Below are positions 8,631-18,530 of a stretch of 64,000 nucleotides of DNA, in pieces. This DNA is from Marinobacter sp. es.042 (GTDB lineage: Bacteria > Pseudomonadota > Gammaproteobacteria > Pseudomonadales > Oleiphilaceae): contig NZ_LT897781.1 in NCBI RefSeq assembly GCF_900188315.1, positions 1,302,001 through 1,366,000 of the forward strand, given 5' to 3'. A model generated the notes under the pieces. It saw only the letters and a list, made by a program, of their open reading frames with translations. It did no database searches and was not told the DNA's origin. Position numbers and translations under genes: made by a program. The first letter of the stretch is position 1. Every line of letters starts with the position of its first letter.

Positions 8631-10634
8631 TTGGCTTCCTCTTTTCTCGAATCCGTAGAACGAAAATTAGGTGTTCCCGGCAAGCTATTGATTGCACCCG
8701 TTTTTATTCTCATTCTTTTTGCAGCGGTTACGTTTTTCAGCGTATCAGGGTTCCAGCAATTGGACGGTCGAATGAATACGGTTGCTCGGGATCTTGCGCC
8801 AGACACCGCCATTGGCACTGAGTCCGTCATCAGTGTTTACCGCATGCGCCTTCGGGTGTTCGATTACTTTTCCACGGGCAATGAGACAGCCTTGGAGCGC
8901 TTCGGCGAAATGGAGGCGGATTTCAGGTCTGTGATGGCAAAGGCGCAGGACAACATTCAGGAGCCCGAGCGAGCCAAGCTGGTTGATCGAATTGAAAAGA
9001 CAACCAATCGGTATATTGATGCCTTCAAGAACGAACTGGTTCCGGCAAAACGTCAGGTACTCAGCATTATCTCTGAAAAGCTGGATCTACACGGACCCAA
9101 CGCCACAAAGGCCCTCAGACTTGCTCTAAATGGCGTGGCCAACCGTGAGCCAGACAGTGAACTGAGAGCTGGTCTGGAGCAGCTCCTCAACGATGCGTTG
9201 ATCATGCGGATGACTGCCGAGCGGTATCTGGCAAACGGCGACGAGGATTCTCAAAAGGCCCTCGGTTGGGCCATTGAGGACCTGTCTGACGCGCTGGAAC
9301 TGATTGATGCCGATAATGGTCCGGAATTTGTTCAGGTTTACCTGAATACGGTCGTTGAAGAGCTGGAAGCCTATCGGGCAGCTGTTCAGAACATCCTTGA
9401 GCAAAAGAGCACTCTCGTTGGCGTTAAATCCCAAAAGCTGGACGTTCTGGGACCGGAAATTGCGAGCATGGCCAGGGAACTTGAAGAAAGTATATTTGCC
9501 TCCCTGGACAAAGAGGCCGATGAGGCAACCGCAGAAACGGAGCTTGCTTTGACATTTACCCTGGCAGCTTTCCTGGTCTCTGCAGTACTCGGATTGATTG
9601 TTGCCATTGTGATGAGCCGTTTGATGGGCAACAGCGTGAAACGCGCCAAGACTGAAATTCTCGGTTACCTCGATGACATCGCCAATAACAACGGCAATCT
9701 TTCCACCCGACTTACTCCGGGCCGTCCCGATGAGATCGGTGACTTCATCGACGCAGTCAACACCTTCCTGCGAACGCTTGAGGAAACCATTTCCCGAATT
9801 GTAACGGCATCACGCCAACTGACCGGCGAGTCCGAATCACTTTCAGGCATCACAGAGCGCACGACCGCGAACTCAGAGCAACAGCGCGACCAGATCACGC
9901 AGGTGTCTGCCGCCATGCAGGAAATGGTCTCCACCTCCGAAGAGATCGCCTCGAACACCAGCGAAACTGACGAATCGGCCCGCAAGGCCTCATCACTTGC
10001 GGATTCCGGACAGGAAACCGTTGGCTCTGCCATTCGGGCGGTTGCGAACCTGGCCAATCAGGTTGAGAAGGGGTCTACCCGGATCCAACAACTGGAGAAC
10101 GAATCGGCCGAAATCGGTAATGTGCTGGCTGTCATCCAGAGCATTGCTGAGCAAACGAATCTCCTTGCGCTCAATGCCGCCATTGAGGCGGCTCGAGCCG
10201 GTGACGCCGGTCGGGGATTTGCCGTGGTTGCCGATGAAGTTCGAGGACTGGCCAAGCGCGTTCAGGAGTCAACCGTCGATATCGAGCGGATTGTGTCCCA
10301 GCTCCAGAGTGGCGCGGCCGGCGCAGTAGTGGACATGAGCAAGGCCAAGCAGATGGCCGAAGAGGCCAGCGAAGAAGCAAGCAAATCGGGCGAGGCTTTG
10401 ACGGACATTCTCGCGGCGGTGAACAGTATCGTTGAAATGACCACCCAGATTGCGAGTGCGACCGAGCAGCAGAGAGCGACCGCCGCAGAGATGACCCAGA
10501 ACGTGGAGATAAGCAGTGGCGCAATCGAGGAACTGGCCGGAGACATCTCCCAGGTGAATCAGTCAAGCCGCTCTCTGGCGAGCATGGCCGATGAACTTAA
10601 CACGCTGGTCAGACGTTTCCGGACGGACGATTAA
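8631..10634 (+). CDS. Methyl-accepting chemotaxis protein
   Basis: Inner-membrane chemoreceptor (667 aa). One membrane helix lies at residues ~19-38, a ~265-residue mainly helical periplasmic sensor follows, then a second helix (~305-325), a HAMP region ([13 protein letters not shown]) and the cytoplasmic signalling hairpin, with the conserved tip [19 protein letters not shown] and [12 protein letters not shown]. It passes ligand signals to CheA/CheW. The start is read as TTG at 8631 with AGAAGGG seven bases upstream; no ATG is suitably placed. It follows the kinase by 72 bp and may be a separate unit. The ligand cannot be told from sequence. Confidence 0.92.
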   Translation: MASSFLESVERKLGVPGKLLIAPVFILILFAAVTFFSVSGFQQLDGRMNTVARDLAPDTAIGTESVISVYRMRLRVFDYFSTGNETALERFGEMEADFRSVMAKAQDNIQEPERAKLVDRIEKTTNRYIDAFKNELVPAKRQVLSIISEKLDLHGPNATKALRLALNGVANREPDSELRAGLEQLLNDALIMRMTAERYLANGDEDSQKALGWAIEDLSDALELIDADNGPEFVQVYLNTVVEELEAYRAAVQNILEQKSTLVGVKSQKLDVLGPEIASMARELEESIFASLDKEADEATAETELALTFTLAAFLVSAVLGLIVAIVMSRLMGNSVKRAKTEILGYLDDIANNNGNLSTRLTPGRPDEIGDFIDAVNTFLRTLEETISRIVTASRQLTGESESLSGITERTTANSEQQRDQITQVSAAMQEMVSTSEEIASNTSETDESARKASSLADSGQETVGSAIRAVANLANQVEKGSTRIQQLENESAEIGNVLAVIQSIAEQTNLLALNAAIEAARAGDAGRGFAVVADEVRGLAKRVQESTVDIERIVSQLQSGAAGAVVDMSKAKQMAEEASEEASKSGEALTDILAAVNSIVEMTTQIASATEQQRATAAEMTQNVEISSGAIEELAGDISQVNQSSRSLASMADELNTLVRRFRTDD

Positions 10635-10707
10635 CATTGCCCCCCGATCACTTGGTATCAGACCACGCCGGGGGACTTGCATCGCATTGTGGTTGGCTGG
10701 TAGCCCG

Positions 10708-10959
10708 TTAACTGTGCAACCGGTCGTTAAAGACTTTCCAATCAATCACGTTGCCGTCGGAATCGAAGTGGACGTATCCGCGGAAGCTCGGGTCATCTTC
10801 CCAGGCCTTCACAAAGCCTACGGTTTCACCGGAGTCTGAGACAATCTCAAAGGCTTCGCTGCGGGCATTGGCAATGTCTTTAGCAGGCTCGGTATCTGAA
10901 CGCTTGAGGCTTACGGAGGAGTCTAAGGGCAAATTGCTTTGAAGGAATTCCTGGATCAT
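10708..10959 (-). CDS. Small conserved hypothetical protein
   Basis: 83 residues, acidic, no signal peptide or membrane segment. The C-terminal part (SGETVGFVKAWEDDP then GYVHFDSDGNVIDWKVF) suggests a small beta-rich fold. The ATG at 10959 is preferred over a GTG at 10965 because an AGGAG site sits nine bases upstream of the ATG. It is convergent with the chemoreceptor gene and monocistronic. I do not recognise the family. Confidence 0.6.
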   Translation of the reverse strand: MIQEFLQSNLPLDSSVSLKRSDTEPAKDIANARSEAFEIVSDSGETVGFVKAWEDDPSFRGYVHFDSDGNVIDWKVFNDRLHS

Positions 10960-11120
10960 CGTCACGCTCTCCTTTCAGGGTGAACCGGTCTGGTTCTGGA
11001 GGAAGCGTAACTATAGGACGATCCGCTAGAAGAGAATACAGATTCAGATCAATTTTCTTAGATTTTTTCGAGATAAAAAGGCTTTAAGAACAATAGGATA
11101 TTTCATTATTGTGACAGTCT

Positions 11121-11165
11121 GTAACCTTCTGCGCTGATTATTTTTCAACCAGTTCAGAAGGTTAC
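11121..11165. repeat. Perfect 10-bp inverted repeat in an AT-rich gap
   Basis: GTAACCTTCT at 11121-11130 is matched by AGAAGGTTAC at 11156-11165, separated by 25 bases. It lies just beyond the 3' end of the minus-strand DUF1127-like gene. No T-run follows the stem on the minus strand, so it is not a classical terminator; an RNA stem-loop or protein site is possible. The surrounding 10,966-11,193 gap shows no gene. Confidence 0.5.
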
Positions 11166-11193
11166 CGAAAGCAGAGTCGATCAGTCACAAGGA

Positions 11194-11346
11194 TCAGAAT
11201 TTCCAGAACGGAGTGCTCAGTTTCTGTTCAACCAGTTCAGGGGAAAATCCCACATCGTTCAGCAACCGACGATCCATAGTCATCACCAGATGGATAAAGT
11301 TGCGCTTCATCCGCCAGCCTTTGTAAAGCGAAGCAGCTCTTTTCAT
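11194..11346 (-). CDS. DUF1127-like small protein (50 aa)
   Basis: A short reading frame starting ATGAAAAGAGCT with AAGGAG 8 bases upstream and ending TTCTGA. The 50-residue basic product (MKRAASLYKGWRMKRN...) has DRRLLNDVGFSPE, matching the (H)ELRDIGLSR-type C-terminal motif of YjiS/DUF1127 proteins. Members are small, often stress-responsive, and some act in RNA and phosphate metabolism. An overlapping upstream ATG at 11351 is followed directly by a stop and is not the start. Confidence 0.65.
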   Translation of the reverse strand: MKRAASLYKGWRMKRNFIHLVMTMDRRLLNDVGFSPELVEQKLSTPFWKF

Positions 11347-11516
11347 TTCATTACTCCTTGGTCAACCCAGAATACTGGTCTCTGAAAATAGAGACCTTGT
11401 TTAATTAGGGTCCTATTCTAAGCTTGACGAGGAGCTTTCTGAATACTTGGAAACCCCTATAAACAGGGGCTCCAAGCATTATCGGATGTCAGAATTGTAT
11501 ACTTTTGATTGCAGTT

Positions 11517-11768
11517 TTATGACGCCTTGGCGTTTGAAAGTAACACTTGGTAAAGGTCATCTTTCAGCTGTGCACGTTTCTGCTTCATGCGGTGGAGTTT
11601 GTCATCACCGATGGGAGAATCCCTCTTTTCCAGCCCTTCAATTTCGTGATCGAGATGCGTGTACTCCTGAAGCTTTTCCTTGAACTTCAGATCATTGTTC
11701 TTGAGTTCCTGAATCAGTTCTCGGTACTGCGGGAATTCTACGTGAAGCTCATGGCTGGAAATGCCCAT
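11517..11768 (-). CDS. YdcH/DUF465-family small coiled-coil protein
   Basis: 83 residues, charged, mostly helical (FPQYRELIQELKNNDLKFK, LDHEIEGLEKRD, KRAQLKDDLYQVL). This pattern and length match DUF465/YdcH. Function is unknown; homologues are small cytoplasmic proteins. A strong GAGGAGAG site lies before the ATG at 11768. Monocistronic, divergent from fabH. Confidence 0.8.
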   Translation of the reverse strand: MGISSHELHVEFPQYRELIQELKNNDLKFKEKLQEYTHLDHEIEGLEKRDSPIGDDKLHRMKQKRAQLKDDLYQVLLSNAKAS

Positions 11769-11935
11769 CGTATTGCTCTCCTCTTCTTTGCAGAGTGTTG
11801 ATCAAGGCTGATCACTTTCAGCATAGACGAGCGTGCCAGTTTCTGGGCGTCTTTGACAAATCGCTAATTACGCACGACGTTGCATGGGTATAGCATGGTA
11901 GTACGTTATCCAGTTACGCCTCGGGACACTTGCGA

Positions 11936-12904
11936 ATGACCTTTGCACGAATTACCGGCACCGGTTCCTACCTGCCTGAAAACATTGTTACCAACAAAGA
12001 CCTCGAAAAAATGGTCGACACCACCGACCAGTGGATTCGCGAGCGCACGGGAATCGAAAGACGTCATATTGCCGTTGAAGGCCAGACCACGGTGGATCTG
12101 GCGGAACAGGCCGCGAAAAACGCCATTGAAGCCGCTGGAATCAAGGCAGAAGATATTGATCTGATCGTGTTTGCCACCTCCACTCCGGACAAGATCTTCC
12201 CAAGCTCTGCATGCCTCCTCCAGGCACGCCTGGGCATCCATGGATGCCCTGCCTTCGATATTCAGGCTGTCTGCAGTGGATTTGTTTACGCCCTGGCAAC
12301 GGCAGAAAAGTTCATCAAGACCGGAAGCAGCAAGAAGGCCCTGGTTATCGGCGCCGAGGTGTTCTCCCGCATCATTAACTGGGAAGACCGTGGTACGTGT
12401 GTCTTGTTCGGCGATGGTGCCGGCGCGGTGATCCTGGAGGCCGACGAAGAAACCGGCATCCTTTCCACCCATATCCATGCCGATGGCCAATATGCCGATT
12501 TGCTGCACGTTCCCTGCGGTATTGCCGATGGCTACGACCAGGTCAAGGCCGGGCGAGCATTTGTGGAAATGAAAGGCAACGAAGTGTTCAAGGTGGCGGT
12601 CAACACCTTGGGCAAGATCGTTGACGAAACCCTGGCAGCCAACCAGATGCAGAAATCCGAGATCGACTGGCTTGTTCCGCACCAGGCCAACCTGAGAATC
12701 ATCTCGGCCACGGCAAAGAAACTGAACATGTCCATGGATCAGGTTGTCGTAACGGTTAATGAGCACGGCAACACGTCCGCTGCATCTATCCCCCTCGCCC
12801 TTGATGTGGCTGTGCGAGATGGGCGGATCAAACGCAACGAGGTGCTTCTCCTTGAGGCTTTTGGTGGCGGATTCACCTGGGGCTCTGCACTGCTCCGTTA
12901 CTGA
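11936..12904 (+). CDS. fabH: Beta-ketoacyl-ACP synthase III
   Basis: 322-residue thiolase-fold enzyme that starts fatty acid synthesis by condensing acetyl-CoA (or another acyl-CoA) with malonyl-ACP. The Cys-His-Asn triad is visible in [11 protein letters not shown] (~Cys112), VPHQANLRI (~His245) and [11 protein letters not shown] (~Asn275). The ATG at 11936 fits the family N-terminus ([13 protein letters not shown]); a TTG at 11930 is the alternative and no strong ribosome site is seen. It stands alone, outside a fab operon, and is closed by a clear terminator. Branched acyl-CoAs from the nearby keto-acid dehydrogenase are a possible but unproven primer source. Confidence 0.92.
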   Translation: MTFARITGTGSYLPENIVTNKDLEKMVDTTDQWIRERTGIERRHIAVEGQTTVDLAEQAAKNAIEAAGIKAEDIDLIVFATSTPDKIFPSSACLLQARLGIHGCPAFDIQAVCSGFVYALATAEKFIKTGSSKKALVIGAEVFSRIINWEDRGTCVLFGDGAGAVILEADEETGILSTHIHADGQYADLLHVPCGIADGYDQVKAGRAFVEMKGNEVFKVAVNTLGKIVDETLAANQMQKSEIDWLVPHQANLRIISATAKKLNMSMDQVVVTVNEHGNTSAASIPLALDVAVRDGRIKRNEVLLLEAFGGGFTWGSALLRY

Positions 12905-12943
12905 TCGGCCATCTTTCGGATCACCACTCGTTCTGAACCAGAG

Positions 12944-12976
12944 ACGGGCTTCAGCTTTTGTTGAAGCCCGTTTTTT
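12944..12976 (+). terminator. Rho-independent terminator after fabH
   Basis: ACGGGCTTCA pairs with TGAAGCCCGT around an 8-base loop, followed by a run of T (TTTTTTC). It ends 40-70 bp after the fabH stop and separates fabH from yebG. Confidence 0.9.
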
Positions 12977-13006
12977 CATTGTGTTTACCGCATCCTGTCA
13001 GATAGA

Positions 13007-13022
13007 CTGTATTTTTATACAG
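13007..13022 (+). promoter_or_regulatory. LexA (SOS) box upstream of yebG
   Basis: A perfect CTGT-N8-ACAG site with an AT-only core (ATTTTTAT), 30 bp before the yebG start and overlapping a likely -10 region. It matches the gammaproteobacterial LexA consensus, so yebG should be induced by DNA damage. Confidence 0.9.
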
Positions 13023-13052
13023 TACCAATAACGCTCACTGCGAGGAATAACC

Positions 13053-13325
13053 ATGGCAGTACAAGCAGTCTACTTTTCTGATAGGGACGGCCTGGATATG
13101 GCACTGAAAAATCCTGAGACGATGCTGTTCACTTCAAAAGCCGAAGCCGACGCCCGGGACAAAGTGCTCGAACTGGCGGAGGAAATTCAGGTATTCCTTG
13201 GGCGCAAGGTTGAAGGCCTTGGCGATGATCTGGCCGAACGCTGTGCCATGGCCATAGCGGAGGACAAAGACCTGTTCCAGAAAGCTCTCAAGAAGCCCGA
13301 GCTGCTGAACGCAGAACAGGAATAG
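13053..13325 (+). CDS. yebG: YebG-family SOS-inducible protein
   Basis: 90 residues. The N-terminus MAVQAVYF and the FTSKAEADARDKVLELAEEI segment match YebG (FTSKKEADAYDKML), a small DNA-damage-inducible protein of unknown biochemical role. GAGGAA lies six bases before the ATG. The LexA box just upstream gives independent support for the name. Confidence 0.85.
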   Translation: MAVQAVYFSDRDGLDMALKNPETMLFTSKAEADARDKVLELAEEIQVFLGRKVEGLGDDLAERCAMAIAEDKDLFQKALKKPELLNAEQE

Positions 13326-13333
13326 CATAACAG

Positions 13334-13350
13334 GGGCGGCGCGGCCGCCC
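13334..13350. terminator. GC-rich hairpin between yebG and dabA
   Basis: GGGCGGC and GCCGCCC form a perfect stem around a three-base loop in the 30-bp gap between the convergent yebG and dabA genes. There is only a weak T-rich tail (TCCTCTC), so a bidirectional terminator is likely but not certain. Confidence 0.5.
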
Positions 13351-13355
13351 TCCTC

Positions 13356-15812
13356 TCATGCCACGCCTACCCAGCTGCCATTGTCGTAATGCGCTACGCC
13401 CTGGCCAGACATCCGATGCAGACTGACCCACTGATTCTCCACCAGAGCCGCCACATCTGGCTGGCGACGTAACACAGATTCAATCCGATCTTCCGGCGCA
13501 TCAATCAGAACAGTAAGACGAACCGGTTCATGGCGCCAATGAGTGCCATCGTGAACGGACTGCAGCGGCAGGCCAATTCTCAACCGTGGGTTATTACCTT
13601 CGACAACGCCGACATTCCCGCCAACCACGGAGTGCAGGAGCTTGTTACCCGAGCCATACACTTCGGGAACCGTTACCGAAGCAAAGTACTGAAGGTTGAT
13701 CCAGTTGGCGACGATCATCGGTGCCGCCAGCAAAGCCTCCAGAAGACCGCCATCTTCGTCCAGAGTCGGATCGTAATCGTGCAGGAATACGCGGCCGGAG
13801 AGGTTGCAGCCGCGGGTCTTGCTCCGTTTCGCGAAGATGATTGCCGCGTTATTGGCCAGCCCCCACTCCGGACGAACCTCTGACCAGTCCCGGGTCCGGG
13901 TTTCCATGGCCTGCTTGAGGTTATCGTCGTCCAACCCGTTCAATTTCAGCGGCGTTGCCCGCTCTTTTCGAGCCCGGATGCCGGCTGTTTCGAATCCGGC
14001 TTCCAGATCTGCCAGGTGCTGCATGTGCGAATCCGGGATAAGATGGCGATCAGCAATCGTTACCTTGTCCGTCGCTGTGCAGTGCTCGGCAGCGACCGCC
14101 CAGGTGAAGTCCGGAATTCTGATACCTTCGTCGGCAAGCCCCGCCCTGACCTGTGGATCATTGACCAGGCTTGCTGCAAGCCGGGCGTTCACGCCGCCGC
14201 TCTGGCCGCCACACGCGCCGCAGTCGAGACCAGCCTGGTTCGGGTTGTTATCGGTATGACTGCCATGGCCAACCAGTACCAGCAAAGGCGCGAAACCACT
14301 GGTCAGCGACATCCCCCGGAGCATATTGGCCGCCAGCGCAACCCTCTCGGCATCAGAGAGCGGGTCGCCTCCGTGGCTATGTACCAGGCGACCCTCTACA
14401 CTTTGGTCAGGGCGGGTTTTGTGGCCCGTTTTCAAAGTGTCTTTCACCAGTTTCCAGGCCCAGGCCAAACCGGTCGTCTCGACCAGTGTGAACGTCGACA
14501 AGCTGGTGTATTTCGCCTTTCTGACCGATTCACGAGCGATCTCTCTCTGATCGAGAGAGCGATTCACTGCCAGATCCTCCCGCAGGCTGCCTTTGGTATC
14601 AATCAACCGGAAAGACGCGGGCAAAAGGCCCGGCAGTCGGCGGGCCGGGGCAAGCGGTCCGTGTTGCTGATGATCGATTGGCATTCCGAAAAAACCGGCG
14701 AATCCGAGCGTCTGCACGTCGGGATACGCTTGTTCAAGGTGGCGTCGCATCACTTCAGAGCGAACATCGATACAAAAAACGGCCTGGGCTGCGGGAATGC
14801 CACGCCCGAAGTCTGGCAACGCCTGCTTTATCGGCGCAGATTCAAGTGACTGCCACAAGGTGCGCTGGTAACCAATCTCGAAGGCACGCTGCCACACCCA
14901 CAGCCTGCTGCGGTCATCGTAGTCGCCCCTGCGACTCGCGCCGGCTCTCTGCCTCTGCCACTCGGCTTTTTGTGCCGGCGAAGCGAAGGCTACCCCTGCG
15001 GACTCCCAGACCAACATGATCGCCAGAATATCCTCACAACGATCGGATGAGCGCCCCTCAAGGCCTGCCCGCCAGTCTTCTCCGCGGCACCAGGAGGCCC
15101 AGCCGTTCACTCTCAACAACAGGCTATGGCACAGCGCTTCCAACTCATCTCCACGAGCGCCGATCCGACTCAGCGCCTCCTGTACTGCCTGATCCCTGTC
15201 GTCCGAAACCGTCTTGAAGAACGCACGGCCCCCTTTCAACCCGGTCGTAAAATCAAGCGCCAGATCCTGCCTGACTGATTCAAGCCAAAAACCGAACAAC
15301 CCCCCATTGGCCTGGTTGCCCGAAACGGACCATCGGCTCTGGCGCTGATCGAAAAAGGCGCCGCAAACGCGAGAAACCTGGTCGCAAACGGTTTCAGTAA
15401 GAACACCGGCCTCCTCGTGGGCATTCGCAACCGTAAAGGTATCCAGAATGGAACCGCGCAGTGGCGCAGTTATGGCCCCCTTTCGACCCAGCCAATCAAG
15501 GTACCAGGCGGTATTCCGCTCATCGCCGCGCTCCGCAATACTTGCCCTCAGATCGTCTTCCCGAATCCGTCCACCTTCCCAGGCTTCCCGGTAAAACTCG
15601 GTCGGCATAAGCATACTGAAACCCGCGCGCTCGTTGAGCACCTGATCAACCCGCGGGGCCGGAAAATGTCTCAGCCCCCAGAACGGATTCACCGCTATCC
15701 ACTGATCAAGCGGCCAGACAGGAGCGATCAGGTCGCAGGCCTGTTTAACCGGTTTACGCCAGTCATCGCTCAGCCACTGCAGTTCCGGTAACGGGGCGCT
15801 TACATCGCTCAT
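13356..15812 (-). CDS. dabA: DabA, zinc-binding subunit of the inorganic carbon transporter (DUF2309)
   Basis: 818-residue cytoplasmic, beta-carbonic-anhydrase-like partner of DabB. It is thought to hydrate CO2 to bicarbonate, driven by ion flow through DabB, so that inorganic carbon accumulates in the cell. The putative zinc and active-site residues are all in place: Cys347 and Asp349 in FCIDVRSE, His516 in VGHGSHTD, Cys531 in LDCGACGGQ. Their spacing matches the Halothiobacillus protein as I remember it (351, 353, 524, 539). Its start overlaps the dabB stop by 4 bp (ATGA), showing tight coupling. Confidence 0.92.
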   Translation of the reverse strand: MSDVSAPLPELQWLSDDWRKPVKQACDLIAPVWPLDQWIAVNPFWGLRHFPAPRVDQVLNERAGFSMLMPTEFYREAWEGGRIREDDLRASIAERGDERNTAWYLDWLGRKGAITAPLRGSILDTFTVANAHEEAGVLTETVCDQVSRVCGAFFDQRQSRWSVSGNQANGGLFGFWLESVRQDLALDFTTGLKGGRAFFKTVSDDRDQAVQEALSRIGARGDELEALCHSLLLRVNGWASWCRGEDWRAGLEGRSSDRCEDILAIMLVWESAGVAFASPAQKAEWQRQRAGASRRGDYDDRSRLWVWQRAFEIGYQRTLWQSLESAPIKQALPDFGRGIPAAQAVFCIDVRSEVMRRHLEQAYPDVQTLGFAGFFGMPIDHQQHGPLAPARRLPGLLPASFRLIDTKGSLREDLAVNRSLDQREIARESVRKAKYTSLSTFTLVETTGLAWAWKLVKDTLKTGHKTRPDQSVEGRLVHSHGGDPLSDAERVALAANMLRGMSLTSGFAPLLVLVGHGSHTDNNPNQAGLDCGACGGQSGGVNARLAASLVNDPQVRAGLADEGIRIPDFTWAVAAEHCTATDKVTIADRHLIPDSHMQHLADLEAGFETAGIRARKERATPLKLNGLDDDNLKQAMETRTRDWSEVRPEWGLANNAAIIFAKRSKTRGCNLSGRVFLHDYDPTLDEDGGLLEALLAAPMIVANWINLQYFASVTVPEVYGSGNKLLHSVVGGNVGVVEGNNPRLRIGLPLQSVHDGTHWRHEPVRLTVLIDAPEDRIESVLRRQPDVAALVENQWVSLHRMSGQGVAHYDNGSWVGVA

Positions 15813-17428
15813 GATCTCTCCTCCAGTCTGAACGGATGATGCGGAACCCTGCGGAACATGGCCGGCACCTTCAAAGCCTCCGCCGCCAGGAAGCGGGTCA
15901 ACCGATCAAAGGGCAGTTCCAGGTAAAGCCCCTGACGAAAATGAACGCTCAGAGCACGGGTGGCCGGGAAGCGAGCACCGAATACAATCATCAAAGAGCA
16001 CACGGCGAGCAGCGTAACCAGAGTGGCGCCCGTTCCCAGAGCAATGCCGGGGATGGCAAACCCTTCCTGCTCGGGAACGGCCGGGCCGATGAGAAGGTGC
16101 AACAATGAGTACAGCGGAACCAGGAGCACTGCCAGTCCTGCAAGCTTCAGCTTCACCGCTTTGGTTGCTCCGGCTGGGATGCCCATGGCGGCCGCCGATA
16201 CCGCCAGCACCAGCAATGCTCCGAAAACCGGATTGTTTTCCACGATCCACGGGAACTGAACCAGGATCGCCGCCGCCAACAGGCCGGTAAGCCCGGCCCA
16301 GGAAAGCCGGTTGGCAGAGGGAGATTCGGGAAAACGCGTTGCTGCCGATACCGCCACCGTGCGACCGGAAGCCAGGAACGAATGCGCCTTGTACAGCGAA
16401 TGGGCCAGTAGATGCAGCAGTGCCAGTGTGTAGGCCCCCATCCCAATTTCAAACAGCATAAAGCCCATCTGCGCACAGGTTGACCAGGCAAGAGCATGTT
16501 TGACCGAGTACTGGGTCATCATGGTGAGAACCGCAACGACCGCCGTCATGCCGCCGATCACGAGCAGAATCATGTGGCCGGCCGTAAAGCCGTCGAACAC
16601 CGGGAATAAACGGAGCCAGAGGAAACCGCCAAGATTGATAACCCCGGCATGGAGCAGCGCCGACACGGGCGTGGGAGCCTCCATAACGCGAATGAGCCAT
16701 CCGTGAAAGGGAATCTGGGCGCACTTGAGAACCGCCGCCAGAGCCAGAACCACCGATGCAATTGTCAGCGCTGTTGAGCCACCGGCTCGGGCGCCCTCAT
16801 TCTGGATCATGTCTGGCAGGTAAAACGTACCGTAATGCAGGTAGAGCGCCACCACACCAGAGACCACCAGAGCATCCCCTACCCGGCTGACGATGAACTT
16901 CTGCACCGCCGCCATTCGCGCCTGGGGTCGGTCCTGATAGAGGGTGAGCAAATGATGCAGGGCCAGACTGACACCAATCCAGGCGCCTGCCAGAATCAGC
17001 AGATGGTTGGTCAACACCAGTACCAGAACAGAGGCAACTGTCACCAGAAACCAGGGAAGAAAACGGTCACGGCCAGGATCCTGGCTGAGGTAGTTGTCTG
17101 CAAACCGAAGAATGACCCAGCCAATAAACGCCACCATCGTGGCCATCCAGACCGCTATCCCGTCTGGATACAGGCCGAATCGCCCACCCAGGGTGGCCAG
17201 ACGATTGCTGTCGTCTCCTGTATAGGGCTGAATCAGGAGGAGGATTCCCATCACGACCGAAACGGCCATGGAAGCCAATAGCGCCCATCCGGCAAGTCGC
17301 CAACAGTAGTTCACGTTCAGCGGATTCTTCAGCCAGCCAGTCAACCCGGCAAGCAGGAAGAGAGCGACCGGCAGCAGCAGCCAGAGTGCGAGGATCGAGA
17401 GCAATGAAAATTCGGCGATTGGATTCAT
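15809..17428 (-). CDS. dabB: DabB, membrane subunit of the inorganic carbon transporter (NuoL-like)
   Basis: 539-residue polytopic protein of the proton-translocating complex I/Mrp family; roughly 13-14 hydrophobic helices. Typical antiporter-like segments are visible (PFHGWLIRVMEAPTPVSALLHAG reduced to its core PTPVSALLHAG, and KHALAWSTCAQMGFM). It supplies the ion path that energises DabA. The start is set at ATG 17428 because AGGAGG precedes it; the frame remains open to 17473 but that extension is basic and lacks a site. First gene of the dabBA unit. Confidence 0.9.
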   Translation of the reverse strand: MNPIAEFSLLSILALWLLLPVALFLLAGLTGWLKNPLNVNYCWRLAGWALLASMAVSVVMGILLLIQPYTGDDSNRLATLGGRFGLYPDGIAVWMATMVAFIGWVILRFADNYLSQDPGRDRFLPWFLVTVASVLVLVLTNHLLILAGAWIGVSLALHHLLTLYQDRPQARMAAVQKFIVSRVGDALVVSGVVALYLHYGTFYLPDMIQNEGARAGGSTALTIASVVLALAAVLKCAQIPFHGWLIRVMEAPTPVSALLHAGVINLGGFLWLRLFPVFDGFTAGHMILLVIGGMTAVVAVLTMMTQYSVKHALAWSTCAQMGFMLFEIGMGAYTLALLHLLAHSLYKAHSFLASGRTVAVSAATRFPESPSANRLSWAGLTGLLAAAILVQFPWIVENNPVFGALLVLAVSAAAMGIPAGATKAVKLKLAGLAVLLVPLYSLLHLLIGPAVPEQEGFAIPGIALGTGATLVTLLAVCSLMIVFGARFPATRALSVHFRQGLYLELPFDRLTRFLAAEALKVPAMFRRVPHHPFRLEERS

Positions 17429-17504
17429 ACCTGCAAACCTCCTGATTGCAAGTACTTTGCCGATCTTCGTCACATATAAAAAATGGTTTATAATTATCAG
17501 ATCA

Positions 17505-17524
17505 TTCGTTTTTAGAGAACGAAA
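17505..17524. promoter_or_regulatory. Inverted-repeat operator candidate between dabB and the LysR gene
   Basis: TTCGTT and AACGAA form an inverted repeat with an 8-base AT-rich spacer, ending four bases before the LysR-gene ATG. The layout suits a LysR-type site controlling the divergent dabBA promoter and the regulator's own expression. Confidence 0.5.
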
Positions 17525-17528
17525 TTAC

Positions 17529-18440
17529 ATGAAACTGAATTACCATCACCTTTACTACTTCTGGAAGGTCGCCCGAACAGGCCACCTGACGCGGGCAGCG
17601 GACTCGCTGCATATTTCCCAGTCGGCGCTGTCGGGTCAGATACGCAAGCTGGAAGACAGCCTGGGACACGACCTCTTCATTCGCGAGGGGCGGCGTCTCA
17701 AGCTGTCTGAAGCCGGGAGAATGGCATTCTCCTACGCCGAGGAGATCTTCCGCCAGGGTGAGGAACTGACGGCATTATTTGCCTCCGGCGCTCAACCAAA
17801 CCGCGAGATACTCCGGATCGGGGCGGTGGCCACCCTCTCCCGTAACTTCCAGGAAGGCTTCCTGCAGCCGCTGCTAAACCGGGAAGACCTTGAGTTGAGC
17901 CTGCAAAGTAGCCACATGGATGAGCTGCTAAGACGGCTCTCGGCGCATCGACTGGACCTGATCCTCGCAAACCAGGCGGTACAGGGAGATGAACAGAATC
18001 CCTGGCGGTCACGGCTGATTGCCAAACAGCCAGTCAGCATCATCGGGCCGCGGGGAATAGACGTTCAGGGCGATTTCGTCGACGTATTGCGTGGCCGAAG
18101 CCTGATTGTGCCGGGCCCGGACAACAACATACGCCAGGCCTTCGACCAGTTGTGCGAGTATCACAGGCTGCGTCCCAACATCGCCGCCGAGGTGGATGAC
18201 ATGGCGATGATGCGACTTCTCACCCGGGATACCGGTCATTTCGCCATCATGCCTCCGGTGGTCGTGCGCGACGAAATGAAGAGCGGAACCCTTGCAGACT
18301 ACGGCGCCCTGCCAGGCGTTTTCGAAGAGTTCTATGCCATCAGTATCCGGCGCCAGTTCGAGACGCCGGCACTCAGGGAACTGCTATCCCAGACTCAGGA
18401 CAATTACCTGACCCGGACGCCGATTGGTCATTCTGACTAG
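17529..18440 (+). CDS. LysR-family regulator divergent from dabBA (NhaR-like)
   Basis: 303 residues. The N-terminal winged helix-turn-helix begins MKLNYHHLYYFWKVARTGH and continues AADSLHISQSALSGQIRKLE, closest in style to NhaR. The C-terminal two-lobed effector domain is of normal length. In-frame sequence upstream to 17457 has no better start. Divergent placement next to dabBA, with an inverted repeat in between, suggests it controls inorganic carbon uptake. Confidence 0.85.
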   Translation: MKLNYHHLYYFWKVARTGHLTRAADSLHISQSALSGQIRKLEDSLGHDLFIREGRRLKLSEAGRMAFSYAEEIFRQGEELTALFASGAQPNREILRIGAVATLSRNFQEGFLQPLLNREDLELSLQSSHMDELLRRLSAHRLDLILANQAVQGDEQNPWRSRLIAKQPVSIIGPRGIDVQGDFVDVLRGRSLIVPGPDNNIRQAFDQLCEYHRLRPNIAAEVDDMAMMRLLTRDTGHFAIMPPVVVRDEMKSGTLADYGALPGVFEEFYAISIRRQFETPALRELLSQTQDNYLTRTPIGHSD

Positions 18441-18530
18441 CCCGAGTGGCGAAAAATGTCATCCATAAGGCTGACTTACATCCGTATACTGAAGCAGAAA
18501 GACCACAATAATAACGCCGGACATATGATC

